Positions 4,683-11,830 of a DNA stretch of 11,830 nucleotides are shown in pieces; within the stretch, counting starts at the first letter, position 1; each line of letters starts with the position of its first letter. The notes below the pieces were generated by a model. It saw only the letters and a list, made by a program, of their open reading frames with translations. It did not search any database and was not told the origin of the DNA. The stretch is from an uncultured Eubacterium sp. (GTDB lineage: Bacteria; Bacillota; Clostridia; Lachnospirales; CAG-274). The position numbers were made by a program, and so were the translations under genes. The stretch spans positions 1-11,830 of the forward strand of contig UQYD01000045.1 in NCBI GenBank assembly GCA_900545305.1, written 5' to 3'.

Positions 4683-6908
4683 GTGACAGACCAAAAGAGA
4701 GTTTTCAAAAGTGGTAATGAAGGTGCTGCTTGGGCAGCAAAGCAAATAGATTTTGATGTAATGGGATATTACCCAATTACTCCGTCAACACAAATTGCAG
4801 AAGAAATTGACTTGTACAGAAGTGAGGGACTTTTGACAACAAAAATGATACCGGCAGAGGGGGAACATTCGGCTGCTGGTATTTGTTACGGTGCGTCAAC
4901 AGGTGGCAGAGTTATAAATGCAACTTCGGCAAATGGTCTTTTGTATGCTATTGAACAGTTGCCGGTACAGTCAGGAACTCGTTATCCAATGGTTTTAAAT
5001 GTGGCTTGCAGAACTGTTTCAGGACCTTTGTCAATAAAAGGTGACCACAGTGATATTATGTATGCTTTAAACTGTGGTTGGTTAATATTTTACGCAAAGG
5101 ATAATCAGCAGGTTTACGATTTTAATATTGTTGGCTTGAAAGTGGCAGAAGAAGTAAGTTTGCCTGTAATTATTGCCTATGACGGTTTCTTTACATCTCA
5201 TCAAAAAAAGCCTATGTTTGTTTTTGAAAATGACAGAGATGTTAAGGAATATTTGGGAGAATATAAAAGCAAGTATTCCCTTTTTGACCCACATAATCCT
5301 ATTACAATAGGCTCATATATGAATGAACCAGACCTTTTGAATAATAAATATCAGCTTAATATGGCTATGGAAAAAGCCAGAGATTTAATTGTAAAAGAAT
5401 TTGAGGATTACAGCGACATTTCCGGTAGAAAATACAATGTTTATTCAGAATATAAAACAGAAGATGCAGAGGTTATTATCTTTGCCTTGGGTTCAGCCTA
5501 TGATACAGCAAGAGAAGCTGTAGATACTTTGAGAGAAAGTGGAAAGAGAGCCGGAGCATTTACTATTCATACTTTAAGACCCTTCCCTTCAAAGGAAATA
5601 GCCGAAATATGTAAAAATGCAGAAGTTATTGTAGTGGCTGAAAGACAGGACAGTTACGGCAGTAACGGTGGAAATATGTCAAAAGAAATAAAATCAGCTT
5701 TTTATGATTTTAAGACCAAAGGCGAAGTTCTTACGAGAATTTTTGGATTGGGTGGCAGAGATTTTTATGTTGATGATGCAATAGAAATGTTTGAACAGGG
5801 CTTTAAGGCTGTCGAACTTGGAGAAATAAAGAGATTTGATTACTATGGTCATTATTGTGGTAGTGGTGGAAAAATTGAAAAGTATTTTGAACCAGTAACA
5901 GAGGAAAATGGGGATAATGGAATTACTGTAGAGGAAAAAGATAATAAGTTAATTGTAAAAGGTGTAAATATTAAAAAATTAGCATCAATGCCTAAGAGAG
6001 TTGTAGCCGGTCATGGTGCTTGCCCTGGTTGTGGTATTCCAGTAAACCTAAATTTGCTTTCAAAAGGACTAAAGGGAAATGTAGTATTCTTGTTCCAAAC
6101 AGGCTGTGGTATGGTTGTTACAACGGCCTATCCTAAAACAGCTTTTAATGTAAACTTTATACACAATCTCTTTCAAAATGGTGCTGCCACACTTTCTGGC
6201 ATTGTAGAAATGTATAAGCAAAAACAGAGAAAGGGTGAGATGGCTTCTGGAAAAATTACTTTTGTTATGGTTAGTGGCGATGGTGGTCTCGATATTGGTT
6301 TGGGCTCTGCTCTTGGTGCTGCGATACGAAATCACAATATGATAATTTTTGAATATGACAATGGTGGCTATATGAACACAGGCTATCAGCTTAGTTATTC
6401 CACTCCTTTAGGGGCAAAAAGTGCCACAAGTCACGTTGGCAAGGACCAAAGTGGTAAGTCATTTTTACAGAAGGATAATCCTCAGCTTTTTGCCGATACC
6501 GGTATTCCTTATGTTGCAACAGTATCTGAAAGCAATGTTACAGATTTTATTAAAAAGGTGGCAAAAGCACAGTATTATGCTGATAACTATGGTACAGCCT
6601 ATATTAAGGCAATATCAGCCTGTCCTTTAAACTGGGGTGACTATGGAAAATATGAAAGAATTGTGGCAGATAAAGGTGTAAAATCTTGCTATCACTCATT
6701 GTATGAAGTTGAAAGAGGAATAACAACTATAAACTATAATCCTGAATTGAAGAATGAAAAGATACCGGTAGCAGATTTTTTAGGTGCTATGGGTAGAACT
6801 AAACATTTGCTAAAGCCTGAGTTTAATGAAATACTGTCAGAAATGCAAAAGAATATTGACTTAAAATGGGAAAAACTTAAGGCAAGGGCTGAAAATAGTA
6901 TCCTGTAA
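4683..6908 (+). CDS. 2-oxoacid:ferredoxin oxidoreductase, fused alpha-beta subunit
   Basis: Catalytic chain of the same complex: CoA-dependent oxidative decarboxylation of a 2-oxoacid, electrons passing to ferredoxin. Numbered from GTG 4683 (741 residues). Alpha part (1-~380): YPITPST with Thr33, AEGEHSAAG with the TPP-activating Glu61, ACRTVSGPLSIKGDHSD with Arg110, DGFFTSH, then the domain II fold (about 260-360). Linker about 382-437. Beta part: CPGC (Cys447, Cys450), TGC (Cys475) and ACP (Cys647), the four ligands of the proximal 4Fe-4S cluster, and the TPP/Mg motif GDGG (532-535) followed by DNGGYMNTG (559-567). Thr33 and Arg110 match the pyruvate-binding pair of classic PFOR; oxalate oxidoreductase is reported to have Arg at the Thr position, so pyruvate or a similar 2-oxoacid is favoured, though branched or aromatic 2-oxoacids stay open. 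Start: a GTG at 4674 overlaps the SD GGGGTGAT (4671-4678), which is well placed for GTG 4683. Confidence 0.9.
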   Translation: MTDQKRVFKSGNEGAAWAAKQIDFDVMGYYPITPSTQIAEEIDLYRSEGLLTTKMIPAEGEHSAAGICYGASTGGRVINATSANGLLYAIEQLPVQSGTRYPMVLNVACRTVSGPLSIKGDHSDIMYALNCGWLIFYAKDNQQVYDFNIVGLKVAEEVSLPVIIAYDGFFTSHQKKPMFVFENDRDVKEYLGEYKSKYSLFDPHNPITIGSYMNEPDLLNNKYQLNMAMEKARDLIVKEFEDYSDISGRKYNVYSEYKTEDAEVIIFALGSAYDTAREAVDTLRESGKRAGAFTIHTLRPFPSKEIAEICKNAEVIVVAERQDSYGSNGGNMSKEIKSAFYDFKTKGEVLTRIFGLGGRDFYVDDAIEMFEQGFKAVELGEIKRFDYYGHYCGSGGKIEKYFEPVTEENGDNGITVEEKDNKLIVKGVNIKKLASMPKRVVAGHGACPGCGIPVNLNLLSKGLKGNVVFLFQTGCGMVVTTAYPKTAFNVNFIHNLFQNGAATLSGIVEMYKQKQRKGEMASGKITFVMVSGDGGLDIGLGSALGAAIRNHNMIIFEYDNGGYMNTGYQLSYSTPLGAKSATSHVGKDQSGKSFLQKDNPQLFADTGIPYVATVSESNVTDFIKKVAKAQYYADNYGTAYIKAISACPLNWGDYGKYERIVADKGVKSCYHSLYEVERGITTINYNPELKNEKIPVADFLGAMGRTKHLLKPEFNEILSEMQKNIDLKWEKLKARAENSIL

Positions 6909-6910
6909 CA

Positions 6911-6939
6911 TTGACGAAATATAAAATATAGTGTATATT
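6911..6939 (+). promoter_or_regulatory. sigma-A promoter of the EamA transporter gene
   Basis: -35 TTGACG (6911-6916), 17-bp spacer, -10 TATATT (6934-6939), starting only 3 nt after the stop of the alpha-beta gene. The leader contains a small 5-bp hairpin (TCCCC/GGGGA, 6963-6977) without a T-run, so no terminator separates it from the oxidoreductase operon and read-through is possible. Confidence 0.7.
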
Positions 6940-6996
6940 TATTTGATAGAAAAATAGCATTTTCCCCTTTTTGGGGATTACATATGGAGTTAGTAT

Positions 6997-7908
6997 ATGA
7001 AGAATAAAAAAATAGGTACACTTATTATAATTGTGTGTTCTGTATTGTGGGCAATTTCCGGAATATGTGGACAGCTTTTGTTTTCAAGAACCAGCCTTTC
7101 TACGCCTTTTTTAACAATGGTCAGATTGGCTGTGTCAGGTTTAATTCTTTCAGGAATGGCCTTTTTCTCTAATCCACAAAAATTTTTGGTACTTTTTAAA
7201 AATAAAAAGGATATGTTAAATGCTTTCATATTTTCTGTTTTTGGCTGTATGGCTGTTCAGTATTCATACTTTGCAGCAATAGAGGTATCAAATGCTGCTA
7301 CAGGTACTATTTTGCAGTATATGTCGCCTATTTTCGTTGTTGTTACAATGTCAGCTTTACATAAAAAATTGCCTACTATTGCAGAAGGACTTTGTTGTAT
7401 ATTGGCAGTAGCCGGCGTATTTTTAGTTTCTACCGGTGGCAATATTAAGTCATTGTCTATATCTCCGGAGGCGTTATTCTGGGGGATTTTTTCAGCAGGC
7501 TGTTTAGCTTATTACAATATTGCTCCTGTAAATTTAGTTAAAAAATATGGAGCTATGGAAATTGTAGGTCTTGGTATGCTTTTAGGCAGTGTTATGCTGG
7601 GCGTTTTAGTACGACCTTTTGGAGTTCCAATGGAGGGTGTCGATATTGTTGCCATAGCTGAAATAGTTATTATAATTATTTTTGGCACAATAATTCCTTT
7701 TGCTGCATATCCAAAGGGTGTTGCGATTATTGGGTCAACTAAAAGCAGTATTATTGCTACGTCAGAACCAATGTCAGCTTTCCTTATTTCACTTTTTATA
7801 CTTGGGGAAAAGTATCCACCATTGTCTATTGTAGGGTTCTTTTTTATCGTTTTAGCAGTAATTTTTATAACTTTAAGTGGAAAAAAGGAGAATAATGACA
7901 GAAAATAA
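6997..7908 (+). CDS. EamA/DMT-family transporter
   Basis: Ten-helix inner membrane permease of the drug/metabolite transporter superfamily, 303 residues, made of two EamA repeats. Hydrophobic segments lie at about 7-25, 37-57, 74-94, 98-116, 125-144, 157-175, 188-207, 220-240, 245-271 and 276-295. The repeat signatures are visible: the first repeat ends with NAATGTILQYMSPIFVVV (about 99-116), the second with STKSSIIATSEPMSAFLIS followed by FILGEKY (about 245-275). Such proteins usually export amino acids or other metabolites, sometimes import them; the substrate cannot be read from sequence. ATG 6997 has SD GGAG (6986-6989, 7 nt away). The short Lys/Asn tail is cytoplasmic. Its position directly after the 2-oxoacid oxidoreductase, with a remnant of a second EamA gene before that operon, suggests a link to amino acid or organic acid metabolism, as inference only. 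Confidence 0.9.
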   Translation: MKNKKIGTLIIIVCSVLWAISGICGQLLFSRTSLSTPFLTMVRLAVSGLILSGMAFFSNPQKFLVLFKNKKDMLNAFIFSVFGCMAVQYSYFAAIEVSNAATGTILQYMSPIFVVVTMSALHKKLPTIAEGLCCILAVAGVFLVSTGGNIKSLSISPEALFWGIFSAGCLAYYNIAPVNLVKKYGAMEIVGLGMLLGSVMLGVLVRPFGVPMEGVDIVAIAEIVIIIIFGTIIPFAAYPKGVAIIGSTKSSIIATSEPMSAFLISLFILGEKYPPLSIVGFFFIVLAVIFITLSGKKENNDRK

Positions 7909-7921
7909 TAGAATTTTTCAG

Positions 7922-7950
7922 TTGAAAAAATGAATTTTTTAAGTCATACT
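7922..7950 (+). promoter_or_regulatory. Probable promoter of the glycosyltransferase operon
   Basis: TTGAAA (7922-7927), 17-bp spacer, CATACT (7945-7950): one mismatch from consensus in the -35 and two in the -10. Transcription would start near 7957, a short leader before the SD GGAGG at 7971-7975. It overlaps the hairpin at 7946-7970, so the two readings compete. Confidence 0.45.
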
Positions 7951-7970
7951 GAATAGGCAGTATCTTTTTT
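7946..7970 (+). terminator. Possible terminator of the EamA gene
   Basis: A 6-bp stem ATACTG/CAGTAT (7946-7951 with 7958-7963), 6-nt loop, then C and six T (7965-7970), directly against the SD of the next gene. The stem is short and only moderately stable. Confidence 0.4.
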
Positions 7971-7982
7971 GGAGGTAAAAAA

Positions 7983-8840
7983 ATGGACTTGTCAATTGTT
8001 ATTGTAAATCATAATACTAAAAAACTGACTGAACAGACAATACAGTCCGTTTTTGATACAACGAAAAATATTTCATACGAAATAATAGTAGCTGATAATT
8101 CAACAGACCCGTCACAGGTTTTAGATATGAAAGACGATAGGGTTAAAATTCTTAAAAATTTAGAGAATAAGGGCTTTGGGAATGCTTGTAATATAGGTAC
8201 TAAGGTAGCTATAGGAAAGTACATACTTTATTTGAATTCAGATACTATTATGAAGTCTCATACTTTGGAATTGTCAGTTAAGTATATGGAAGAACATATT
8301 GAAGTAGGCTGTTTGGGTATAAAGACTTTTCTTGCAGACGGCACTTTTGACCACGGTTGCAAGAGAGGTTTTCCAACTCCTTTTAATTCCCTATGCTATG
8401 TTTTAAAGTTAGATAAGTTATTTCCAAATAATAAGAAATTTGGTGGATATACTCTGTCTTACTTGCCTATTGAAGAAACAAATGAGGTTGATAGTGTAAG
8501 TGGTGCATTTATGCTTATTCCTCGTACTGTTTTAAACAAAGTGGGGCTTTTTGATGAAAGTATTTTTATGTATGCCGAAGATATTGACCTGTGTTACAGA
8601 ATAAAGGAAAGAGGATATAAGGTTGTATATTATGCTGATGTATCTATGACACATTTAAAGGGTCAAAGTGGCTTACATACTAAGAATAAAGTTGTTATTT
8701 ATCACTTCCATAAAGGCATTAAAATATTTTATGACAAGTATTACAAGGATAAGCACAATTTCTTTGTTACGTTTTTAATGCACTCTGCAATAAATTTAAG
8801 ATATGTTGTAACTCTGTTAAGGTCCAAATTGAGAAGGTGA
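7983..8840 (+). CDS. Family-2 glycosyltransferase (WbbL/rhamnosyltransferase-like)
   Basis: Cytoplasmic-face GT-A fold enzyme of 285 residues that transfers a nucleotide-sugar residue to a lipid-linked polysaccharide acceptor. The order of motifs is that of the WbbL/rhamnosyltransferase group: SIVIVNHN (4-11), EIIVADNSTD (33-42), NKGFGNACNIG (62-72), the metal-binding DxD equivalent LYLNSDT (82-88), VDSVSGAFMLIPR (169-181), and the catalytic region GLFDESIFMYAEDIDLCYRIKERGY (starting near 188; Glu199-Asp200). A hydrophobic/basic C-terminal stretch (about 258-285) may sit on the membrane. The sugar donor is not determined; rhamnose is only the family's most common assignment. ATG 7983 has SD GGAGGT at ideal spacing. 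It is the first gene of a three-gene run; the next ATG follows 6 nt after its stop. Confidence 0.85.
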   Translation: MDLSIVIVNHNTKKLTEQTIQSVFDTTKNISYEIIVADNSTDPSQVLDMKDDRVKILKNLENKGFGNACNIGTKVAIGKYILYLNSDTIMKSHTLELSVKYMEEHIEVGCLGIKTFLADGTFDHGCKRGFPTPFNSLCYVLKLDKLFPNNKKFGGYTLSYLPIEETNEVDSVSGAFMLIPRTVLNKVGLFDESIFMYAEDIDLCYRIKERGYKVVYYADVSMTHLKGQSGLHTKNKVVIYHFHKGIKIFYDKYYKDKHNFFVTFLMHSAINLRYVVTLLRSKLRR

Positions 8841-8846
8841 TTTTTT

Positions 8847-9752
8847 ATGACAGATATTTTGATGGCTGTCTATAACGGCGAAAATTATATAAAAGAACAG
8901 CTTAATTCTATAATAAGACAAACTGTTAAAGACTGGCATTTATATATCTGTGATGATTGTTCAAGTGATAATACTGTGGATATTGTGCTTGATTACGTAA
9001 ATAAATATCCAGATAAAATTACTTTAGTTCAGAATAGTGAAAATATGGGGCATAAGGCTGTTTTCTTTAAGTTGTTGAGAATGTCAAAGGGCGATTATGT
9101 ATTTACCTGTGACCAGGACGATGTGTGGAAAAAAGATAAAATTGAAGTTACTTTAAAGGGATTTAAGAATGAGGACTTAGAAACACCAGTTTTAGTACAT
9201 ACAGATTTGACAATAGTAAATCAAAAATTGGAAATAATATCACCGTCTATGATTAAATCTCAGCACATTGATGTTAGGAAAAATAAGCCTAATGATATGT
9301 TAGTTCAGAACATAGTGACAGGTTGCACAATGGCTATGAATAGGGCTTTGGTTAATGTACTTCGTGAGCCTAAAAAAGTGCCGGTTCACGATTGGTGGAT
9401 TGCTACTGTTGCATCTTTTATGGGAAAAATTAAATTTGTAAATAAGTCTACAATGTATTATAGACAGCATAGTGAAAATTCAGTAGGGGCTAAGGTAATG
9501 AGCATTGACTACATTGTAGAGAGAATGAGAAAAGGTAAGTATAATAAAGATATGTTGTCTTTAGGCTACAATTTGGCCAGTGAAATTTTGGCTTGTTATG
9601 GCACAGAATTAAAAGGTGAAGAAAGACAGATGCTAAAAGCCTATAGCAAAATGTCAGAAAAGAATAAAATTGAAAAAATAAAAACCGTAGCTAAGTTTAA
9701 GCTGTGGAAAAGTGGAATTGTTAGAAAAATAGGGCAGATTATTTATATGTAG
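8847..9752 (+). CDS. Family-2 glycosyltransferase (RgpB/RfbG-like)
   Basis: GT-A enzyme of 301 residues, probably acting in surface polysaccharide assembly. It opens with DILMAVYNGENYIKEQLNSI (3-22), then CDDCSSDNT (35-43), the metal-binding motif CDQDDVW (88-94), TGCTMAMNR (158-166), HDWW (181-184) and YYRQHSENSVGA (204-215). The DQDDVW...TGCTMxxNR...HDWW...YRQH set is typical of the streptococcal RgpB/RfbG-type rhamnosyltransferases, which add rhamnose to rhamnan chains. The donor remains inferred. The C-terminal ~80 residues are basic and helical, a likely membrane-contact region. SD AAGGTGAT (8834-8841) overlaps the stop codon of the preceding gene, indicating translational coupling. No odd base usage compared with its neighbours. 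Confidence 0.85.
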   Translation: MTDILMAVYNGENYIKEQLNSIIRQTVKDWHLYICDDCSSDNTVDIVLDYVNKYPDKITLVQNSENMGHKAVFFKLLRMSKGDYVFTCDQDDVWKKDKIEVTLKGFKNEDLETPVLVHTDLTIVNQKLEIISPSMIKSQHIDVRKNKPNDMLVQNIVTGCTMAMNRALVNVLREPKKVPVHDWWIATVASFMGKIKFVNKSTMYYRQHSENSVGAKVMSIDYIVERMRKGKYNKDMLSLGYNLASEILACYGTELKGEERQMLKAYSKMSEKNKIEKIKTVAKFKLWKSGIVRKIGQIIYM

Positions 9753-9763
9753 GAGGTGTAGAA

Positions 9764-11242
9764 ATGCTCTTAAAAAAAGCAGAAAGAGTTATAAAGGAAA
9801 AGGGCATTTCTGCCCTTAAAATTAAAGTAGTAAACAGATTAAAGTATAAGACAGCAAGTTTAAAATATGCCTATACTCACAAACTTTTGCCTATAGAAAT
9901 AGCTAAACAAAGGGAAAGAAAGTATAAAATACCGGTAAAAATAAGTATCTGTGTGCCGGTGTACAATGTTGATAAAAAATATTTCAGAGAAATGCTGGAG
10001 TCTGTATTATCACAGACTTATAGCAACTGGCAACTTTGCCTTGCTGACGGCAGTACAGACGAGTTCTCTTACATAGAAAAAATGGTTGAGGACTGTCACG
10101 ATAGTAGAATAAGGTACAAAAAACTTATTTCAAATCAAGGTATTGTGGGCAACAGTAATGCAGCTGTTGAGCTTGCAGACGGTGAATATATTGCTTTGTT
10201 GGACAATGATGATGTTCTTACACCTGATGCACTTTTTGAAATAAGAAAGGCAATAGATACAGGAGCAGATTTTATATATACTGATGAAGCCAGTTTTTCT
10301 AAAAATATAAATTCTCCTGATATTATACACTTTAAAAGTGATTTTTCGATTTATAATTTGAGAGGTAATAACTACATCTGTCATTTGTCAGCATTTAGAA
10401 AAAGTTTATTTAATTCTGTTGGTGGTTTCCGTTTAGGTTATGACGGAAGTCAGGACCACGATTTGATATTAAGACTTTGCGAAAATGCAAGGAAAATATA
10501 TCATATTCCAAAGGTACTTTATAATTGGAGAGTGCATGGAGGTTCTGTAGCAAGTGATATAAGTATAAAGCCATATTGCATAGTTACAGGTGTCAGAGCT
10601 GTAAACAGCCACTTAAAAAGATTGTTTATAGACGGAAGCTGTAAGAGTATAAATGAGACAACGCCGGTTTATAAAGTAACTTATGGCAAAGGGAATAACA
10701 AGGCTACACTTATAAATGATATTTCAGATTTTGACGGTATTACAAGTGAATACATTATTGTGGCTAGCAAGAATATAGAAGTTAAGGAAAATGTAATTTC
10801 AGAGCTTTCAAGATATATACAACAAAGTGATGTAGGTGTTGTAGGTGCTGTAATAGTCAAAAACTATAAAATACAATCAGCAGGTCTTGTTATTAAAAAT
10901 GGCTTGATACATTGTTATAAAAATGAAAATATATTAAGTGACGGCTATATGCACACACTTAATTATGCCCATAGTGTTTCAGCTGTTGGCAATTATGTTT
11001 TTGCAATAAAGAAAAGTCTTGTAGACAAAGTTGGTGGATTTGACAAAAATCTACCTGAAAATGAAAAAATAATAGATATGTGCTTTAGATTGAGAGATAA
11101 AGGCTATGATATTATTATAGACCCATATGCAAAGGCTGTTGGAAAAGCTGAAAATATTAATTTATCTAATGAATTTAAAGAAAAGTGGAAAAATAAACTT
11201 TCAGAAGATGACAAGTTTATGAGAAAAGAAATTTATGGTTAA
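9764..11242 (+). CDS. Family-2 glycosyltransferase with degenerate second GT domain
   Basis: Protein of 492 residues. A basic helical N-terminus (1-57) precedes a complete GT-A domain (about 58-290): ISICVPVYN (60-68), LADGSTDE (93-100), NQGIVGNSNAAVELADGEYIALLDNDDVLTPDAL (from 124; DxDD at 147-150), IYTDEA (171-176), GGFRLGYDGSQDHDLILR (220-237) and YNWRVHGGSVA (253-263). Many relatives carry a second full GT2 domain after this, making ~800 residues or more. Here residues about 300-492 match only the second half of such a domain: SEYIIVASKNIEV where a LFLNDD-type motif is expected, SDVGVVGAVI, SAGLVI, a core SAVGNYVFAIKKSLVDKVGG and FDKNLPENEKIIDMCFRLRDKGYDI. Its nucleotide-binding half and DxD are missing, so this part is probably not catalytic and may be structural. 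SD AGGAGGTG (9751-9758) overlaps the preceding stop; the operon terminator follows its stop codon directly. Confidence 0.85.
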   Translation: MLLKKAERVIKEKGISALKIKVVNRLKYKTASLKYAYTHKLLPIEIAKQRERKYKIPVKISICVPVYNVDKKYFREMLESVLSQTYSNWQLCLADGSTDEFSYIEKMVEDCHDSRIRYKKLISNQGIVGNSNAAVELADGEYIALLDNDDVLTPDALFEIRKAIDTGADFIYTDEASFSKNINSPDIIHFKSDFSIYNLRGNNYICHLSAFRKSLFNSVGGFRLGYDGSQDHDLILRLCENARKIYHIPKVLYNWRVHGGSVASDISIKPYCIVTGVRAVNSHLKRLFIDGSCKSINETTPVYKVTYGKGNNKATLINDISDFDGITSEYIIVASKNIEVKENVISELSRYIQQSDVGVVGAVIVKNYKIQSAGLVIKNGLIHCYKNENILSDGYMHTLNYAHSVSAVGNYVFAIKKSLVDKVGGFDKNLPENEKIIDMCFRLRDKGYDIIIDPYAKAVGKAENINLSNEFKEKWKNKLSEDDKFMRKEIYG

Positions 11243-11281
11243 AAAACAACCTCAATCATTTTCTTTGATTGAGGTTGTTTT
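11243..11281. terminator. Bidirectional Rho-independent terminator
   Basis: A 16-bp perfect stem (11243-11258 with 11266-11281; core CAACCTCAATCA/TGATTGAGGTTG) with a 7-nt loop, T-rich on the plus-strand 3' side and A-rich on the 5' side. It therefore works for the glycosyltransferase operon (plus) and for the convergent minus-strand gene that ends at 11306. Confidence 0.92.
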
Positions 11282-11305
11282 TATATTAAACTGTAGAGTA
11301 TTAAA

Positions 11306-11830
11306 TTAATAACTGAAGCTTATATAAATAGTCCCCTTTGTTTCATAGCCACTATAATTTCTAAAATATAATCTGTATTTTCCAGAACCATTCCCTTTTA
11401 ATGTGACAGAACCACCTTTTGCGACGGTTACATAACTTTGGGAAACATTGCTAAATCCAGGAGTTGAATTTTTTTGAAGATATATACCCATATGTACATT
11501 CTTATCTACCCCATCGTAATATGTAGGATTTACAGTTACTTTAAAAGTAGGGGTTGCAGTACAGTTCCAAGATTGTTGAGTGAATACGCCACCAACCATG
11601 TCATAGTCGGTTTCATATGTTCCAGTTGCTCTTCTGTTTGTGTTAATTATAATTTCCTGATATTCTTCACCATTATCTTCAATTAAATTTGTTTCATATG
11701 TTACACCTTTAGGAGCAGATATTTCAATAGAGTTACTTTGATTTGTATAATTTGATGCAAACATCGGTGTACAAGGGGTACAAACAAGATAAAATAGAAA
11801 TGAGGGGCGATAGAGCGGAAATGTCAGATT
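11306..11830 (-). CDS. Small exported beta-rich protein, 5' end outside window
   Basis: No family recognised. The frame ends at TAA (11306-11308) and is open to the window edge, giving 174 visible residues. A methionine at 11764 would give 152 residues, but it has no SD and lies inside what looks like the end of a signal peptide: hydrophobic SFLFYLVCTPCTP, then MFA before SNYTNQ, an A-x-A-like cleavage region. The true start is probably beyond 11830. The mature part lacks long hydrophobic stretches and is rich in Thr, Ser, Asn, Gly and Tyr, with alternating patterns typical of a beta-sandwich: EYQEIIINTN, TFKVTVNP, SYVTVAKGGSVTLKGNGSGKYRLYFRNYSG and a final GTIYISFSY. It is likely secreted or surface-held, but carries no sorting motif or lipobox. 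Its orientation is convergent to the polysaccharide genes. Function is unknown. Confidence 0.65.
   Translation of the reverse strand, partial: NLTFPLYRPSFLFYLVCTPCTPMFASNYTNQSNSIEISAPKGVTYETNLIEDNGEEYQEIIINTNRRATGTYETDYDMVGGVFTQQSWNCTATPTFKVTVNPTYYDGVDKNVHMGIYLQKNSTPGFSNVSQSYVTVAKGGSVTLKGNGSGKYRLYFRNYSGYETKGTIYISFSY

Noticed and set aside
3649..6908. Oxalate oxidoreductase as the identity of the gamma-delta/alpha-beta complex
   Set aside because: The gamma-delta fusion fits, but the alpha part keeps the Thr of YPITPST where oxalate oxidoreductase is reported to carry Arg, and alpha-beta are fused here. A pyruvate-like substrate is the safer call.
6963..6977. Hairpin TCCCC/GGGGA as terminator of the oxidoreductase operon
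   Set aside because: Only 5 bp of stem, no T-run after it, and it lies downstream of the next gene's promoter, within its leader.
6734..7229. Two minus-strand open frames across the alpha-beta/EamA junction
   Set aside because: They overlap two confidently identified genes and their translations show no family pattern.
10130..10384. Cys/Ile-rich 84-residue minus-strand open frame
   Set aside because: Antisense to the conserved GT-A motifs of the third glycosyltransferase; no SD.
11474..11686. 70-residue plus-strand open frame with a hydrophobic start
   Set aside because: Antisense to the exported protein gene, no SD, and the strand composition favours the minus-strand gene.

Overview
The window looks like a chromosomal segment from a low-GC Gram-positive anaerobe of the Clostridia (Lachnospiraceae-like). 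The DNA is AT-rich, nearly every gene has a strong AGGAGG-type ribosome binding site, GTG starts occur, several promoters fit the sigma-A consensus, and the enzyme content is fermentative (ferredoxin-linked 2-oxoacid oxidation). No mobile element, CRISPR array, tRNA or rRNA was found. This is mostly ordinary accessory and housekeeping sequence. I found nothing that amounts to a convincing new defence or mobile system, but several local oddities deserve a check.

Layout. Positions 1-2632 are on the minus strand: the N-terminal part of an ABC-transporter substrate-binding lipoprotein (cut by the window start, own promoter at 723-751), a DUF4358-type lipoprotein (start moved to 1254), a terminator (1355-1397), and an SstT-type Na+/serine-threonine symporter with its own promoter and three 10-bp-phased TTTGTA repeats upstream. 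Diverging from it is a 136-residue helical orphan protein (2875-3285). The 3286-3648 gap holds a terminator, a possible ~95-nt small RNA unit, a minus-strand remnant of an EamA transporter gene, and an imperfect 20-bp dyad in front of the next operon.

Positions 3649-6908 encode a thiamine-diphosphate 2-oxoacid:ferredoxin oxidoreductase in an uncommon two-chain layout: gamma+delta fused, then alpha+beta fused, keeping the classic gamma-delta-alpha-beta order. Two 4Fe-4S clusters are predicted in the delta part and one in the beta part. An intact EamA/DMT exporter follows (6997-7908) from its own promoter, so the intact gene and the EamA remnant flank the oxidoreductase on either side.

Positions 7983-11242 form a tight three-gene operon of family-2 glycosyltransferases (gaps of 6 and 11 nt; SD sequences overlap the upstream stop codons), probably the end of a cell-wall or surface polysaccharide locus. 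The third enzyme carries a C-terminal second GT domain that seems to have lost its nucleotide-binding half. A long bidirectional terminator (11243-11281) separates this operon from a convergent gene for a small exported beta-rich protein whose 5' end lies outside the window.
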